A stretch of 64,000 nucleotides of DNA from the NCBI RefSeq assembly GCF_008704425.1, contig NZ_CP023696.1:792501-856500 (forward strand), read 5' to 3'. The stretch comes from Streptomyces fradiae ATCC 10745 = DSM 40063. GTDB lineage: Bacteria; Actinomycetota; Actinomycetes; Streptomycetales; Streptomycetaceae. Positions within the stretch are counted from its first letter, which is position 1, and each line of letters opens with the position of its first letter. Under the pieces are notes generated by a model that was given only the letters and a program-made list of their open reading frames with translations, was not told the origin of the DNA and ran no database searches. This document shows positions 8,999 to 17,500 of this stretch, one piece after another. The translations under genes were made by a program, and so were the position numbers.

Positions 8999-9572
8999 AC
9001 GTCATCGCGTGCCGCACCACCGCGACGAGGACCTCCTTGACGGCCTCGCGCCGCCGGGCGTCCGTCATCAGCAGCGGTACCTCCGGGTCGAGGTCGAGCG
9101 CGGCCCGGACGGCCTCCGGGGGGTGCGCGTCGGCGCCCTCGAAACAGTTGACGGCGACCGCGAAGGGTATGCCGCGCCGCTCGAAGTAGTCGATGCACGC
9201 GAAGGAGTCCTCCAGGCGGCGGGTGTCGACCAGGACCACCGCCCCGAGGGCGCCCTGCGCCAGTTCGTCCCAGAGGAACCAGAAGCGGTCCTGCCCCGGC
9301 GTGCCGAACAGGTACAGCACCAGGTCGTCGCGGAGGGTGATCCGGCCGAAGTCCATGGCCACGGTCGTCGTGGACTTGGACTCGACACCGGCCAGGTCGT
9401 CGACCGGCCGGCTCGCCTCGGTCAGGTTCTCCTCGGTGCGCAGCGGCCGGATCTCGCTCACCGACCCGACCAGCGTGGTCTTGCCCACCCCGAACCCGCC
9501 CGCGACCAGGATCTTCAGCGTCACCGGCTCGACCGGCGGCGGACCCTTGCGGCTAGAGCGCCCGAAGGCCAT
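8964..9572 (-). CDS. cvnD: Conservon GTPase CvnD
   Basis: Small Ras/MglA-like GTP-binding protein, last gene of a Streptomyces conservon; it is thought to act as a switch under the membrane-bound sensor CvnA. 202 residues. Seen: Walker A GGFGVGKTT near residue 30, a switch region ending in FGTPGQDRFWF, and VAVNCFEGAD in place of the usual NKxD, a normal deviation in this family. The start overlaps the cvnC stop by 20 bases, so translation is coupled. The 3' end overlaps the convergent dipeptidase gene. Confidence 0.92.
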   Translation of the reverse strand: MAFGRSSRKGPPPVEPVTLKILVAGGFGVGKTTLVGSVSEIRPLRTEENLTEASRPVDDLAGVESKSTTTVAMDFGRITLRDDLVLYLFGTPGQDRFWFLWDELAQGALGAVVLVDTRRLEDSFACIDYFERRGIPFAVAVNCFEGADAHPPEAVRAALDLDPEVPLLMTDARRREAVKEVLVAVVRHAMTFTEPTPEPAAT

Positions 9573-9978
9573 TGATCACCTCACGCAGAATGCTCACGTC
9601 CGGCAGCTCGGCCGGCGGAACGGGACGGGTTACGTGGACCAGTTCGTCCTCGACGAGGTCGCCGACCAGGACACGGACCACCCCGACGGGCAGGTCCATC
9701 CCGGCGGCGAGCTCGGCGATCGACTGGGGGTACTCGCCGCAGCGCTCGACGATCTCCACGTGTTCCGGGGAGAGTGTCTCGTCGCGGCCCGGGTCGTCGG
9801 CGGCGGGCTCGGGCACGACCAGCGCGATCAGGTCGAGCCGGTGACGGGTGGGGCTGGTGGTGCGTCCGCGGGTCATCGCGTACGGGCGCACCACCGGCCC
9901 CGCCTCGTCGTCGAACCAGTGGTGCGCGTCGCCGGTGCGGCGTGCGCGTCTCAGCTGTCCGGCCGATGCGTCGCTCAC
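9553..9978 (-). CDS. cvnC: Conservon protein CvnC (DUF742)
   Basis: DUF742 protein, about 141 residues, the third conservon component. Family features seen: HHWFDDEAGPVVRPYAMTRGRT near the N-terminus and a C-terminal winged-helix-like segment (HVEIVERCGEYPQSIAELA, then LPVGVVRVLVGDLVEDELV). The GTG at 9978 is preferred to GTG 9993 because an AGGGGGG box sits a few bases upstream. It starts 11 bases after the cvnB stop and overlaps cvnD. DUF742 members are thought to bind the GTPase partner or DNA; the sequence does not decide. Confidence 0.9.
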   Translation of the reverse strand: MSDASAGQLRRARRTGDAHHWFDDEAGPVVRPYAMTRGRTTSPTRHRLDLIALVVPEPAADDPGRDETLSPEHVEIVERCGEYPQSIAELAAGMDLPVGVVRVLVGDLVEDELVHVTRPVPPAELPDVSILREVINGLRAL

Positions 9979-9989
9979 GGCATCCCCCC

Positions 9990-10418
9990 TCACCCGCCGG
10001 TGGTCAGGCCGGAGCGGGGGGCGGTCGCCAGGTGGGCGCCGACGCGCTTCACCATGAGCGTCATCTCGTAGGCGACGAGGCCCACGTCGGAGTCGGCGTC
10101 GGCGAGGACGGCGAGGCAGCTTCCGTCACCCGCGGCGGTGACGAAGAGGAACGCCTCGTCCAGTTCGACGACGGTCTGGCGGACCTGGCCCGCGTCGAAG
10201 TGGCGGCCCACGCCCTTGGCGAGGCTGTGGAAGCCGGAGGCGACGGCGGCCAGGTGCTCGCTGTCCTCGCGGCTGAGGTCCTTGGAACCGCCCGTGGGCA
10301 GGCCGTCGCTGGAGAGGACCAGGGCCTTGCGGATGGAGCCGACCCGCTCGACCAGTTCGTCGAGGAGCCAGTTCAGCTCGCCGGTTGAGTTGGATGCTGC
10401 GGTGTTCGGTGCGGTCAT
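9990..10418 (-). CDS. cvnB: Conservon roadblock/LC7 protein CvnB
   Basis: 142-residue roadblock/LC7 domain protein, the likely GTPase-regulating partner of CvnD, by analogy with MglB and MglA. Seen: LNWLLDELVERVGSIRKALVLSSDGLP at the N-terminus and the HLAAVASGFHSLAKGVGRHF helix. The start codon overlaps the cvnA stop as ATGA, showing translational coupling, and the stop lies 11 bases before cvnC. Cytoplasmic, presumably docked on the CvnA C-terminus. Confidence 0.93.
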   Translation of the reverse strand: MTAPNTAASNSTGELNWLLDELVERVGSIRKALVLSSDGLPTGGSKDLSREDSEHLAAVASGFHSLAKGVGRHFDAGQVRQTVVELDEAFLFVTAAGDGSCLAVLADADSDVGLVAYEMTLMVKRVGAHLATAPRSGLTTGG

Positions 10419-13222
10419 CGACCGTCCCCCTCCGGTGTCGTTCCTGGTGCTGTCTCGGTACGGGCGCGCTGCCAGCCTCGCTGCATCGCGGCCATGCGGT
10501 TGCGGACCTGCTGGGCGTCGCGCTCCGTGCCGCGGGGCTCCGCCGGGGCGGAGCGCCCCGCGGCCGGTTCGGCCTGTTCCCTGAGCTGCGGGACGAGACT
10601 GGCCTGGCGTACGCGGCGGGGCAGGCCGCCGGAAGGCGGGGCGGTCTCGTCGGACGGGGGCGCGGGGGCGGGTGCGGGGGCGCCGGTGTCCGGGGGGCGG
10701 CGGTCGCCTCGGCCGGCGGCTCGGGGCGCGGCCGGGGCCGGGGCCGGGGCGCCGTCGGGGGCCTCGCCGGGGCGGTCGCCGCCGTGGTCGGCGCGGTCGC
10801 CGGGGACGGGGCGGTCGGCGCCGTTCGGCTGGCGGGTGGCGCGGGCGTCGCGCAGGGGCCCGCCGGGACCGGGGGCGCCGTCGGCGTCCGGGGAGTCCGG
10901 AGTGTCCGCGGTGTCCACGCGGCGGCCGTGGCGGGCCACGAGGGCGGGCTTGCGGCGGGGCAGCGGTACCGGCTGGGCGAGGTGCTCGGCCGTGCCGTCG
11001 GGCGTCTGCTCCCGCTCGGCGTGGCGCAGGTGCCGGGCGGGCCGGCCGGGCTCCTCGTGGTGGTCCTGGCCCTCGCCGTGCGGGGCGTCGGCGGGCCGCA
11101 GCGGCGGGCGGGGGCGGAAGAGTCCGTGGCCGGGATCCTCGTCGTCCCGCCGGTCGTGGCCGAGGGCGGCGGGCAGGTCGTCGAGGAGGTCGAGCGGTCC
11201 GTCCAGTTCGATCGGGCCGTCGAGGAGGGAGGACACCTGCGTGAGCGCGGTCCGCCGGTTGGGCGCGTCGGCGGCGCGGCGGTCGGGCGTCTTGCGGTCC
11301 AGCCGGAAGCCGGACCCCTGTGTCTCGGGGGCCTCGGTGAGCAGGTCGGCCGGGATGAACACGACGGCCGTCGTCCCGCCGTACGGGGAGGGCTGGAGCG
11401 AGACCTTCACGTGCTGGCGCCGGGCGAGGCGGCTGACCACGAAGAGGCCCAGCCGGTCGGTGTCGGACAGCTCGAACTCGGGTGTCTCGGCGAGGCGGAG
11501 GTTCGCGTCGAGCAGGTCCTCCTGGGACATGCCGAGCCCCCGGTCGTGGATCTCCAGGGTGAAGCCGTTGGTGACGCGTTCCCCCTGCACCTGGACGGCC
11601 GTGTGGGGCGGCGAGAAGACCGTCGCGTTCTCGAGGAGTTCGGCGACGAGGTGGGTGAGGTCCGCGACGGCGGGCCCGGCCACGCCGATGCGCGGCAGGC
11701 GCCGCACCTCGATGCGCTCGTAGTCCTCGACCTCCGCGACGGCCGCGCGGACCACGTCCATCAGCTGGACGGGTTTGCGCCACTGCCGGGAGGGCGCGGC
11801 GCCGGAGAGGATGACCAGGCCCTCGGCGTGGCGGCGCATGCGCGTGGTGAGGTGGTCGAGCCGGAACAGGTCGGCCAGTTCCCCGGTGTCCTCGGTCCGG
11901 CGTTCCATCGCGTCGAGGAGGGTGAGCTGGCGGTGGAGGAGGACCTGGTTGCGGCGGGCGAGGTTGACGAACACCTCGGAGACGCCGCGGCGCATGTCGG
12001 CCTGCTTGACGGCGGCTTCCACGGCGGCCCGCTGGAGGGTGTTGAGGGCCTGGCCGACCTGGCCGATCTCGTCCTTGTCGTACTCGAGCCGGGGCACCTC
12101 CGTCTCCACGTCGACGTGCTCCCCCGCGGCGAGGCGGCGCATCACGCTCGGGAGCCGGGTGCCGGAGACCTCCTGCGCCTCCTTGCGGAGCCGGCCGAGG
12201 TCGCGGACGAGGCCGCGGCCGACGCGTACGGAGACGACCAGGGAGGACAGGACGGCGAGGAAGCCGAGAACGCCCGCGACGCCCGCCTTGAGCAGGACGC
12301 TGTACGCGGCGGGTTCGACGCGCTCCTGGTAGCGGTCGCCGGCCAGCCGGTTCTCTGCGGCGAGGCCGCCGAGGACGGTGGTGGTGGCGTCCTCCCAGCG
12401 GGCGACGTCGGTGGCCCGGGGGTCGTCGGTGGCCCCGGCGGCGATGAGGGCCTCCTCCGCCTGGCGCAGCGGCTGCGTCTCGGGGCTGTTCCAGTACGCG
12501 TGGAAGGTGTCGCGCTCGGACAGCGGCAGGACCTCGAGGCTGGTCTCGTAGAACTGCCGGCGGCGGGCCACCAGGTCGGAGACGAGGCGGACCTCTTCGG
12601 CGGTGAGGCGGTCGCTGACCAGTGAGGAGACCACGAGCGCGTCTTCACGGGCGAGCATCTCGCGGGCCCGCGCGAGGCCGACGAGGGCGCGTCCCTGCCG
12701 TTCCATCTCGACGTTGTCGATGGCGTGGACGTGGACGAGGAAGCTGTAGCCGGGGTCGATCAGCCGGTTGTAGAACTCCAGCGCCTGGAGGCGGCCGACG
12801 GCTCCCGTGTCGACGGAGTGGCGCAGTGTCGCCAGGCCGTCGAAGGCGGTGAGCAGCGACGTGAGCTGCTTCGCGGCGGTTTCGTGCAGGGCGTCCTGCA
12901 CCCGCTGGTCGCCTGCCTGGGCGCGCAGGGCGGTCAGGGCGCGGTCGGTGGCCTCGCGGTCGCGGCGCAGGGTGGTGAGGGCGTCCGCGGTGCGCGGGTC
13001 GGCCAGGTAGAGGAGGCTCTGCCGGCGTTCGCGCTGGATGACGTGGACGGCCTCTTCGAGCGGGTAGCCGACCCTCTGCATGATCTGGGAGACGTCGAGG
13101 AGGTGGGTGGCCTCGCGGCCGGTGATGAAGGTGGCGAAACCCCAGAGTCCGGTGAGGGACAGGAGCGGGACGAGCAGCAGCGCCACGATCTTCCTGCGGA
13201 TCGACCTTCCGCGAAAGCCCAT
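10415..13222 (-). CDS. cvnA: Conservon sensor histidine kinase-like protein CvnA
   Basis: 935-residue membrane sensor heading the conservon. Order seen: TM1 (ALLLVPLLSLTGLWGFA, about 14-32), a large extracytoplasmic nitrate-sensor-like domain, TM2 near 310-335 (AGVAGVLGFLAVLSSLVV), HAMP, a histidine helix (RRNQVLLHRQLTLLDAMER), and a HATPase with N box AELLENATVFSPP near 527, G1 DRGLGMS and G2 RLGLFVVSRLARR. From about residue 640 a Pro/Ala/Arg-rich disordered tail runs to the end. ATG 13222 has GGGGGAGG just upstream. No response regulator follows; signalling probably goes to CvnB, CvnC and CvnD. Confidence 0.93.
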   Translation of the reverse strand: MGFRGRSIRRKIVALLLVPLLSLTGLWGFATFITGREATHLLDVSQIMQRVGYPLEEAVHVIQRERRQSLLYLADPRTADALTTLRRDREATDRALTALRAQAGDQRVQDALHETAAKQLTSLLTAFDGLATLRHSVDTGAVGRLQALEFYNRLIDPGYSFLVHVHAIDNVEMERQGRALVGLARAREMLAREDALVVSSLVSDRLTAEEVRLVSDLVARRRQFYETSLEVLPLSERDTFHAYWNSPETQPLRQAEEALIAAGATDDPRATDVARWEDATTTVLGGLAAENRLAGDRYQERVEPAAYSVLLKAGVAGVLGFLAVLSSLVVSVRVGRGLVRDLGRLRKEAQEVSGTRLPSVMRRLAAGEHVDVETEVPRLEYDKDEIGQVGQALNTLQRAAVEAAVKQADMRRGVSEVFVNLARRNQVLLHRQLTLLDAMERRTEDTGELADLFRLDHLTTRMRRHAEGLVILSGAAPSRQWRKPVQLMDVVRAAVAEVEDYERIEVRRLPRIGVAGPAVADLTHLVAELLENATVFSPPHTAVQVQGERVTNGFTLEIHDRGLGMSQEDLLDANLRLAETPEFELSDTDRLGLFVVSRLARRQHVKVSLQPSPYGGTTAVVFIPADLLTEAPETQGSGFRLDRKTPDRRAADAPNRRTALTQVSSLLDGPIELDGPLDLLDDLPAALGHDRRDDEDPGHGLFRPRPPLRPADAPHGEGQDHHEEPGRPARHLRHAEREQTPDGTAEHLAQPVPLPRRKPALVARHGRRVDTADTPDSPDADGAPGPGGPLRDARATRQPNGADRPVPGDRADHGGDRPGEAPDGAPAPAPAAPRAAGRGDRRPPDTGAPAPAPAPPSDETAPPSGGLPRRVRQASLVPQLREQAEPAAGRSAPAEPRGTERDAQQVRNRMAAMQRGWQRARTETAPGTTPEGDGR

Positions 13223-13620
13223 GGCCTCCCCCAGCTCGCCCGGCCGCCCGGCGCGGCGCGAGGTGCACACATCAACTCGGCAACAAACGGCGCGAGCCTA
13301 CTACTGTCACCAGGCCGACTCGAAGGTGAGCCCAGTCGCTTTTCGGCCGCCTCCCTCGTTCTTGATCATGACTTGTCCTGCTATCAAAGGAGTTGGCGAA
13401 GGCGGCCGCGCCGGGCTATGCCTGGCGGTGCGTCATTTTCGGCGATGTGCCGGATGGCTGGAACTGAACCTTCCGGGAATCTTCCCGGGCGGTGGCGCGT
13501 CTAGGTGGGTACGGGGGGCGACGGCATCGGCCGGCGCGGGGCGGCGGGCGCCGTCCGCGTGAATCCGTCCAAGGCGGGCAGTCACCCTGGTGTCGGTCGA
13601 GTGGTGGGGAGTGACGGTGG
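13223..13620. promoter_or_regulatory. Divergent promoter region of the conservon and a membrane-protein gene
   Basis: 398 bases without a gene, and clearly less GC-rich than its surroundings from 13265 to 13400. On the minus strand TTCGAG (complement of 13319-13324), an 18-base spacer and TAGGCT (complement of 13295-13300) form a plausible cvnA promoter, about 70 bases before its start. This is a weak match; no operator is evident. Confidence 0.35.
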
Positions 13621-14157
13621 ATGAGCACGGGGCGGCGTGAGCTGTGGGTGGAGGAGCCGGTCGGGCGGCGCAGACTGCCCGATCCGGTGCGCACGGCGGC
13701 GGTGCGGGCCTGGTTGATCGCCGCGCTGACGCTCATACAGGCGGTCGTGGCCTACCTGTTCACGCTCGCCGGGTCCTGGCTGGCGTTCCCGCTGGTGCTG
13801 AGCACCATCGCGGGCACGGTGGTGGCGACCTGGTCGGTGCTCGACGTGTGGGTGACGCGGCAGGTGTGGAAGCAGCGCAACGGGGTCGTGTCGGAGCCGA
13901 GCAGCACGGCGCGCCAGTTGCGGCGGGAGCGGCGCATGGCCCGGCGGGCCGCGCGGGAGGCGGGCCGGATACGGAAACAGCGGGCGCGGGCGGCCAGGCG
14001 GTCGGCGCGGCGCGGTGAGACCGTGCCGGAGGCGGCGCCGGAGACGGCGGGGGACGCTCCGGCGCAGGCGCCCGCCGGGGAACTGGGGGCCACCGGGACG
14101 GGTCGGCAGGGCGCGCCCGCCGCGCGTGCGGGGCGGGGTGAGCTCTCCCGGGCTTGA
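13621..14157 (+). CDS. Small membrane protein with basic cytoplasmic tail, unknown function
   Basis: 178 residues, no family recognised. Two hydrophobic segments (about 28-52, LIAALTLIQAVVAYLFTLAGSW, and 55-75, FPLVLSTIAGTVVATWSVL) form a hairpin, followed by an Arg/Ala-rich amphipathic stretch (RQLRRERRMARRAAREAGR) that looks like a basic coiled coil, and a disordered Ala/Pro tail. Both ends are likely cytoplasmic. ATG 13621 follows a GGGGAG box. It is divergent from the conservon and convergent with the SMC locus, so probably monocistronic. The two-TM core is convincing as a real protein. Confidence 0.75.
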   Translation: MSTGRRELWVEEPVGRRRLPDPVRTAAVRAWLIAALTLIQAVVAYLFTLAGSWLAFPLVLSTIAGTVVATWSVLDVWVTRQVWKQRNGVVSEPSSTARQLRRERRMARRAAREAGRIRKQRARAARRSARRGETVPEAAPETAGDAPAQAPAGELGATGTGRQGAPAARAGRGELSRA

Positions 14158-14158
14158 G

Positions 14159-14310
14159 GGTCGCCGGGCGTGGGACAACCCTGCGCCTGAGGTCCACCGG
14201 GCGTGAGGTCCACCGGGCGTGGGTGCCTCTGGTGTGGGGGGGTCCTGGTGTGGAGCCCCGGTGTGTGGCGTCCTGGGCGTGAGGTGCCTTGCGCTGCAGG
14301 GCCGCCGGGT
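14159..14310. repeat. Degenerate GC-rich repeat tract in intergenic region
   Basis: Two adjacent 16-bp units (GGTCCACCGGGCGTGA at 14191-14206 and the same with a final G at 14207-14222) sit in a wider tract where variants of CCGGGCGTG recur (14163, 14273). The whole gap 14158-14524 otherwise holds only the terminator; no coding potential seen. Confidence 0.55.
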
Positions 14311-14486
14311 GTGCAGCGCGGTCCGGTGTGGCCCCGCTGCTCCGGGGGCTCGGTTCCGGGGGCGGTGGTGCGGCTCGTGCCGGTGGTCGGTCACGGGCCT
14401 CGGGTCGGGGGGCCGGGACGGGCGGCGGTCGGCCCGTCGCTGGGTTCGATGGCCGGGACTGGCGGGCGGTGCGCGCCGGGGCGGTG

Positions 14487-14518
14487 GGTGGCGGCCGCTC
14501 GGTGGGGCGGCCGCCACC
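14487..14518. terminator. Strong hairpin terminator after the SMC-like operon
   Basis: A perfect 12-bp stem (GGTGGCGGCCGC with GCGGCCGCCACC) around an 8-base loop begins seven bases after the stop of the minus-strand SMC gene. It would also stop readthrough from the convergent membrane-protein gene. Confidence 0.8.
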
Positions 14519-14524
14519 TCGGGG

Positions 14525-17500
14525 TCAGCCGGCGTTCTGCCGCTGCGGGACCGGAGTCGTATCGCGTGTGAACACACGGGTCGCCTTGATCTCGCCGTGC
14601 ACCGCCGGCTCCCCCTCGCGGGCGGGCTGCGGCAGGCCCGGCCGCAGGTGCTCCTCGACGCTGATGTACTTCAGGCCGGCCCGCAGGTCCGCGTCGTTGC
14701 GCAAGCGGATGACCAGCGGGAACTCGGCGAGTGCCGTCGTGTCGAACAGGCCCGTCGTGTACAGCAGCTGGACTCCGAGGGCGTCCGAGACGGCCCGCTG
14801 CAGCTCCAGCAGGTACGTGGCGTTGGCGCGGCCGATCGGGTTGTCGAGGAACAGCGTGCCCGCGTGCCGGTGCTTGTCGCGGCCCCGGTCGTTGCTGCGG
14901 AGCGCCGCCATCGTGCAGTACAGGGCGATGGCGGCGGTGAGCAGCTGGCCGCCGGAGAACACGTCGCCCATCTGCCCCACGGGGACGCGCTCGGCGCGCA
15001 GGACCGCGTCCGGCTTGAGGATCTCGACGGCGACGCCCTTCGGCTGGAGGGCCGCGTGGACGCCGCGCAGCAGCAGCGACATGCCGTCGCGGCGCAGGTC
15101 CGAGTTCTTCCTGACGGCGGCGCGGGTCGCCTCGTCCACGACCTCGCCGAGCCGCTCGACCAGGGTGGCCTGGTCCGGCTCCTCGAAGCGGATGCGCAGG
15201 AACTCCTGGCCGGACCACTCGCCGAGCCCCTCGGGGAGGCGGGACAGCCGCTGGGCCGAGCGGAGCGTGGTCAGCGCGGACTCGACCAGGCCCCGCAGGC
15301 GGTCCACGATCGAGTCGCGGTTGCGCTCCAGCTGGGCCAGCTCGTCGGTGAGGACGCGCAGGCGCGGGGCGAACGCCTCGGCCCACCTGGCGGCGTGCTC
15401 CGGCAGGGCGGACGCGGGCAGTTCGCGGATCTGCTGCCGGGCCGGGGTGCGGACCTGCTCGTAGCGGGTGGAGTTGGCGTGCCGTACGAGCACGTCGCAC
15501 GCCTCGCGCACGGCGGCGTCGGCGGCGGACAGGTCGGCGGCGCAGCCGCGCAGGGACCGCCGGGCCTCGGCCGCGGCACGGCGGGCCTCCTCCAGCGAGT
15601 CGGCGTAGGGCTGCGGGTCCTGCGGGTCGTCGTCGGCCTGGTCGCGCAGCAGGTCGCGCAGGAGCGCGGCCAGCTCGCCGAAGGCACTGGCGGCGTCCTC
15701 GGCGGCGCGGTGGGCGCGCACCAGGTGCGCGTGGGTGGCGCGGGCGGTCTCCAGGTCGTCGGTGCGGGCCGCCAGGTCGCCGGTGGCGGTGCGCAGCAGG
15801 GTCTGGGCCTGCTCGGCGCCGGCCGGGACCAGCTCCTCGGGCAGCTCGGTGTGCGCGTCGCCGTCCGCAGGGGCGAGCCGTTCGGCCTCGCCCCGCAGGC
15901 GACCCAGCTTCTCGCTGGCCTCCGACGCCCTGGACTCCAATAGCTGGACGTGGGCCTCGGCGCGGGCCACGGCCGCCTGGCGGGACGGCCCGTCGGCGCC
16001 CTCGGGGCCGTCGAGGAGCTGTGCGGCGCGGGTGCGGACCTTGTTGGTGAGGCGGTCCAGCTCGGCGAGGGCGGCGCTCTCGTCGGACTCGGCGCGGGCC
16101 TGCTCGGCGCGCAGGTCGGCGCCGACGCCGACCTTCTCGTACAGCCGCGAGGCGGCGCGGTACGCCTCGCGGAGGGCCGGGAGGGAGGGGCGGGGGACGC
16201 CGCCGTCGAGGAGGGCGGTTCCGTCCGGCTTCTCCTCGGGCAGGTTCTCGGGGGCTCCGGCGATCTCCGCGCGTTCGGCGCGCAGGGCGCGGGCGGTGCG
16301 GTGGGCGTCGTCGGCGGCGCGCTGGGCGGCGCGGCGGTCCTCGTCGGCGGCGCGGGCCCGTTCGAGGCAGGTCTGGGCGCGGGCCTCGGCTTCGGCGGCC
16401 TCGTCGGCGAGTTCGCGGAGGCGGACCTGCCATCCGGCGCGTTCCCTGAGGCGGTGGGCGAGGCCGGCGAGGGCGTCGGCGGCGCGGCGGGCGCGCTGGG
16501 CGGTCTCCTGCCGCTCGTCCCGCACGCGGGCGGTCTCGGCTGCCGTCTCGTCGGCTTCGGCGCGGGCGGTGCGGGCCTCGGCGAGGGCGGTCTCGGCGGC
16601 TTCGGCGGCCTCGCGTGCGGTGGTGGCCGCCTCGGCGAGTTCGGCGAGCATGCCGGGCGGGCAGTCGGCCCGCCAGGAGCCGATGCGGGCGGCCAGGGAG
16701 CGGTCGCCCGCGAGGCGGGCCGCGAGGGCGCGGATCTCCTCGTCGCGGGCGGCGGCCCGGGCGCGGAGGGCCTGGCGCTCCTCGTCGGCGGCGTGCTCGT
16801 CGTGCATGGCCGGGTTCGGCGGGACGAGGAACACCTCGCCGCGCGGGCCGTCCTCGCCGTCGCCGTCGTCGCCGCTCCGGCCGCTGTGGCCGTCGCCGGG
16901 TCGGGGCACCGGGGCGAGGAGGGCCGCCGCGGTGCCGACCGCGACGGCGGAGCGCGGGAGGAGGGCGGCGCCGGACAGGGCCTCGCGGGCGCGCGCGTAG
17001 GACTGGGGGTCGGTGACGACGACGCCGTCGACCAGCTCGGGGCGGGCGGCGAGGACGGCCGCGTGCTCGGCAGGGTCGACCGACTGGGCGAGGTAGCGCC
17101 AGCCGGGCAGTGCGGGGATGCCGTGCTCGCCGAGGAACTCGACGGTGGCGAGGACGTCGGGGCCGGGCGGCAGGAGGCCGCCGTCGCCGAGGGCGCCGAG
17201 GATGCGGGCGTCGTCGGCGGCGGCGGTGCGCAGGTCGAACAGCTTGCGTTCGGCGGAGGCGATCTGCTGGTCGAGCAGTTCCCGCAGCTCGTCGGCGTAC
17301 CGGTCGAGGTCCTCGGCGGTCAGCGCGTCCCGGACGGCGGGGCGGGGGGCCGGCGCCGCGGGCGCCGGGGTGTCCTCGCCGGTGTTCTGCCGGGGCAGCT
17401 GGGGGACCCGGGGGGCGGACGGCAGGCCGAGGAGCTCGGTGAGCCGTTCGTCGGCGGCGATGGCCTCGGCGGCGCGGCGCTCCGCCTGGTAGGCGTGGTC

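Noticed and set aside
10385..12625. 746-codon plus-strand ORF opposite cvnA
   Set aside because: Antisense of a clear histidine kinase; repetitive composition, no domain.
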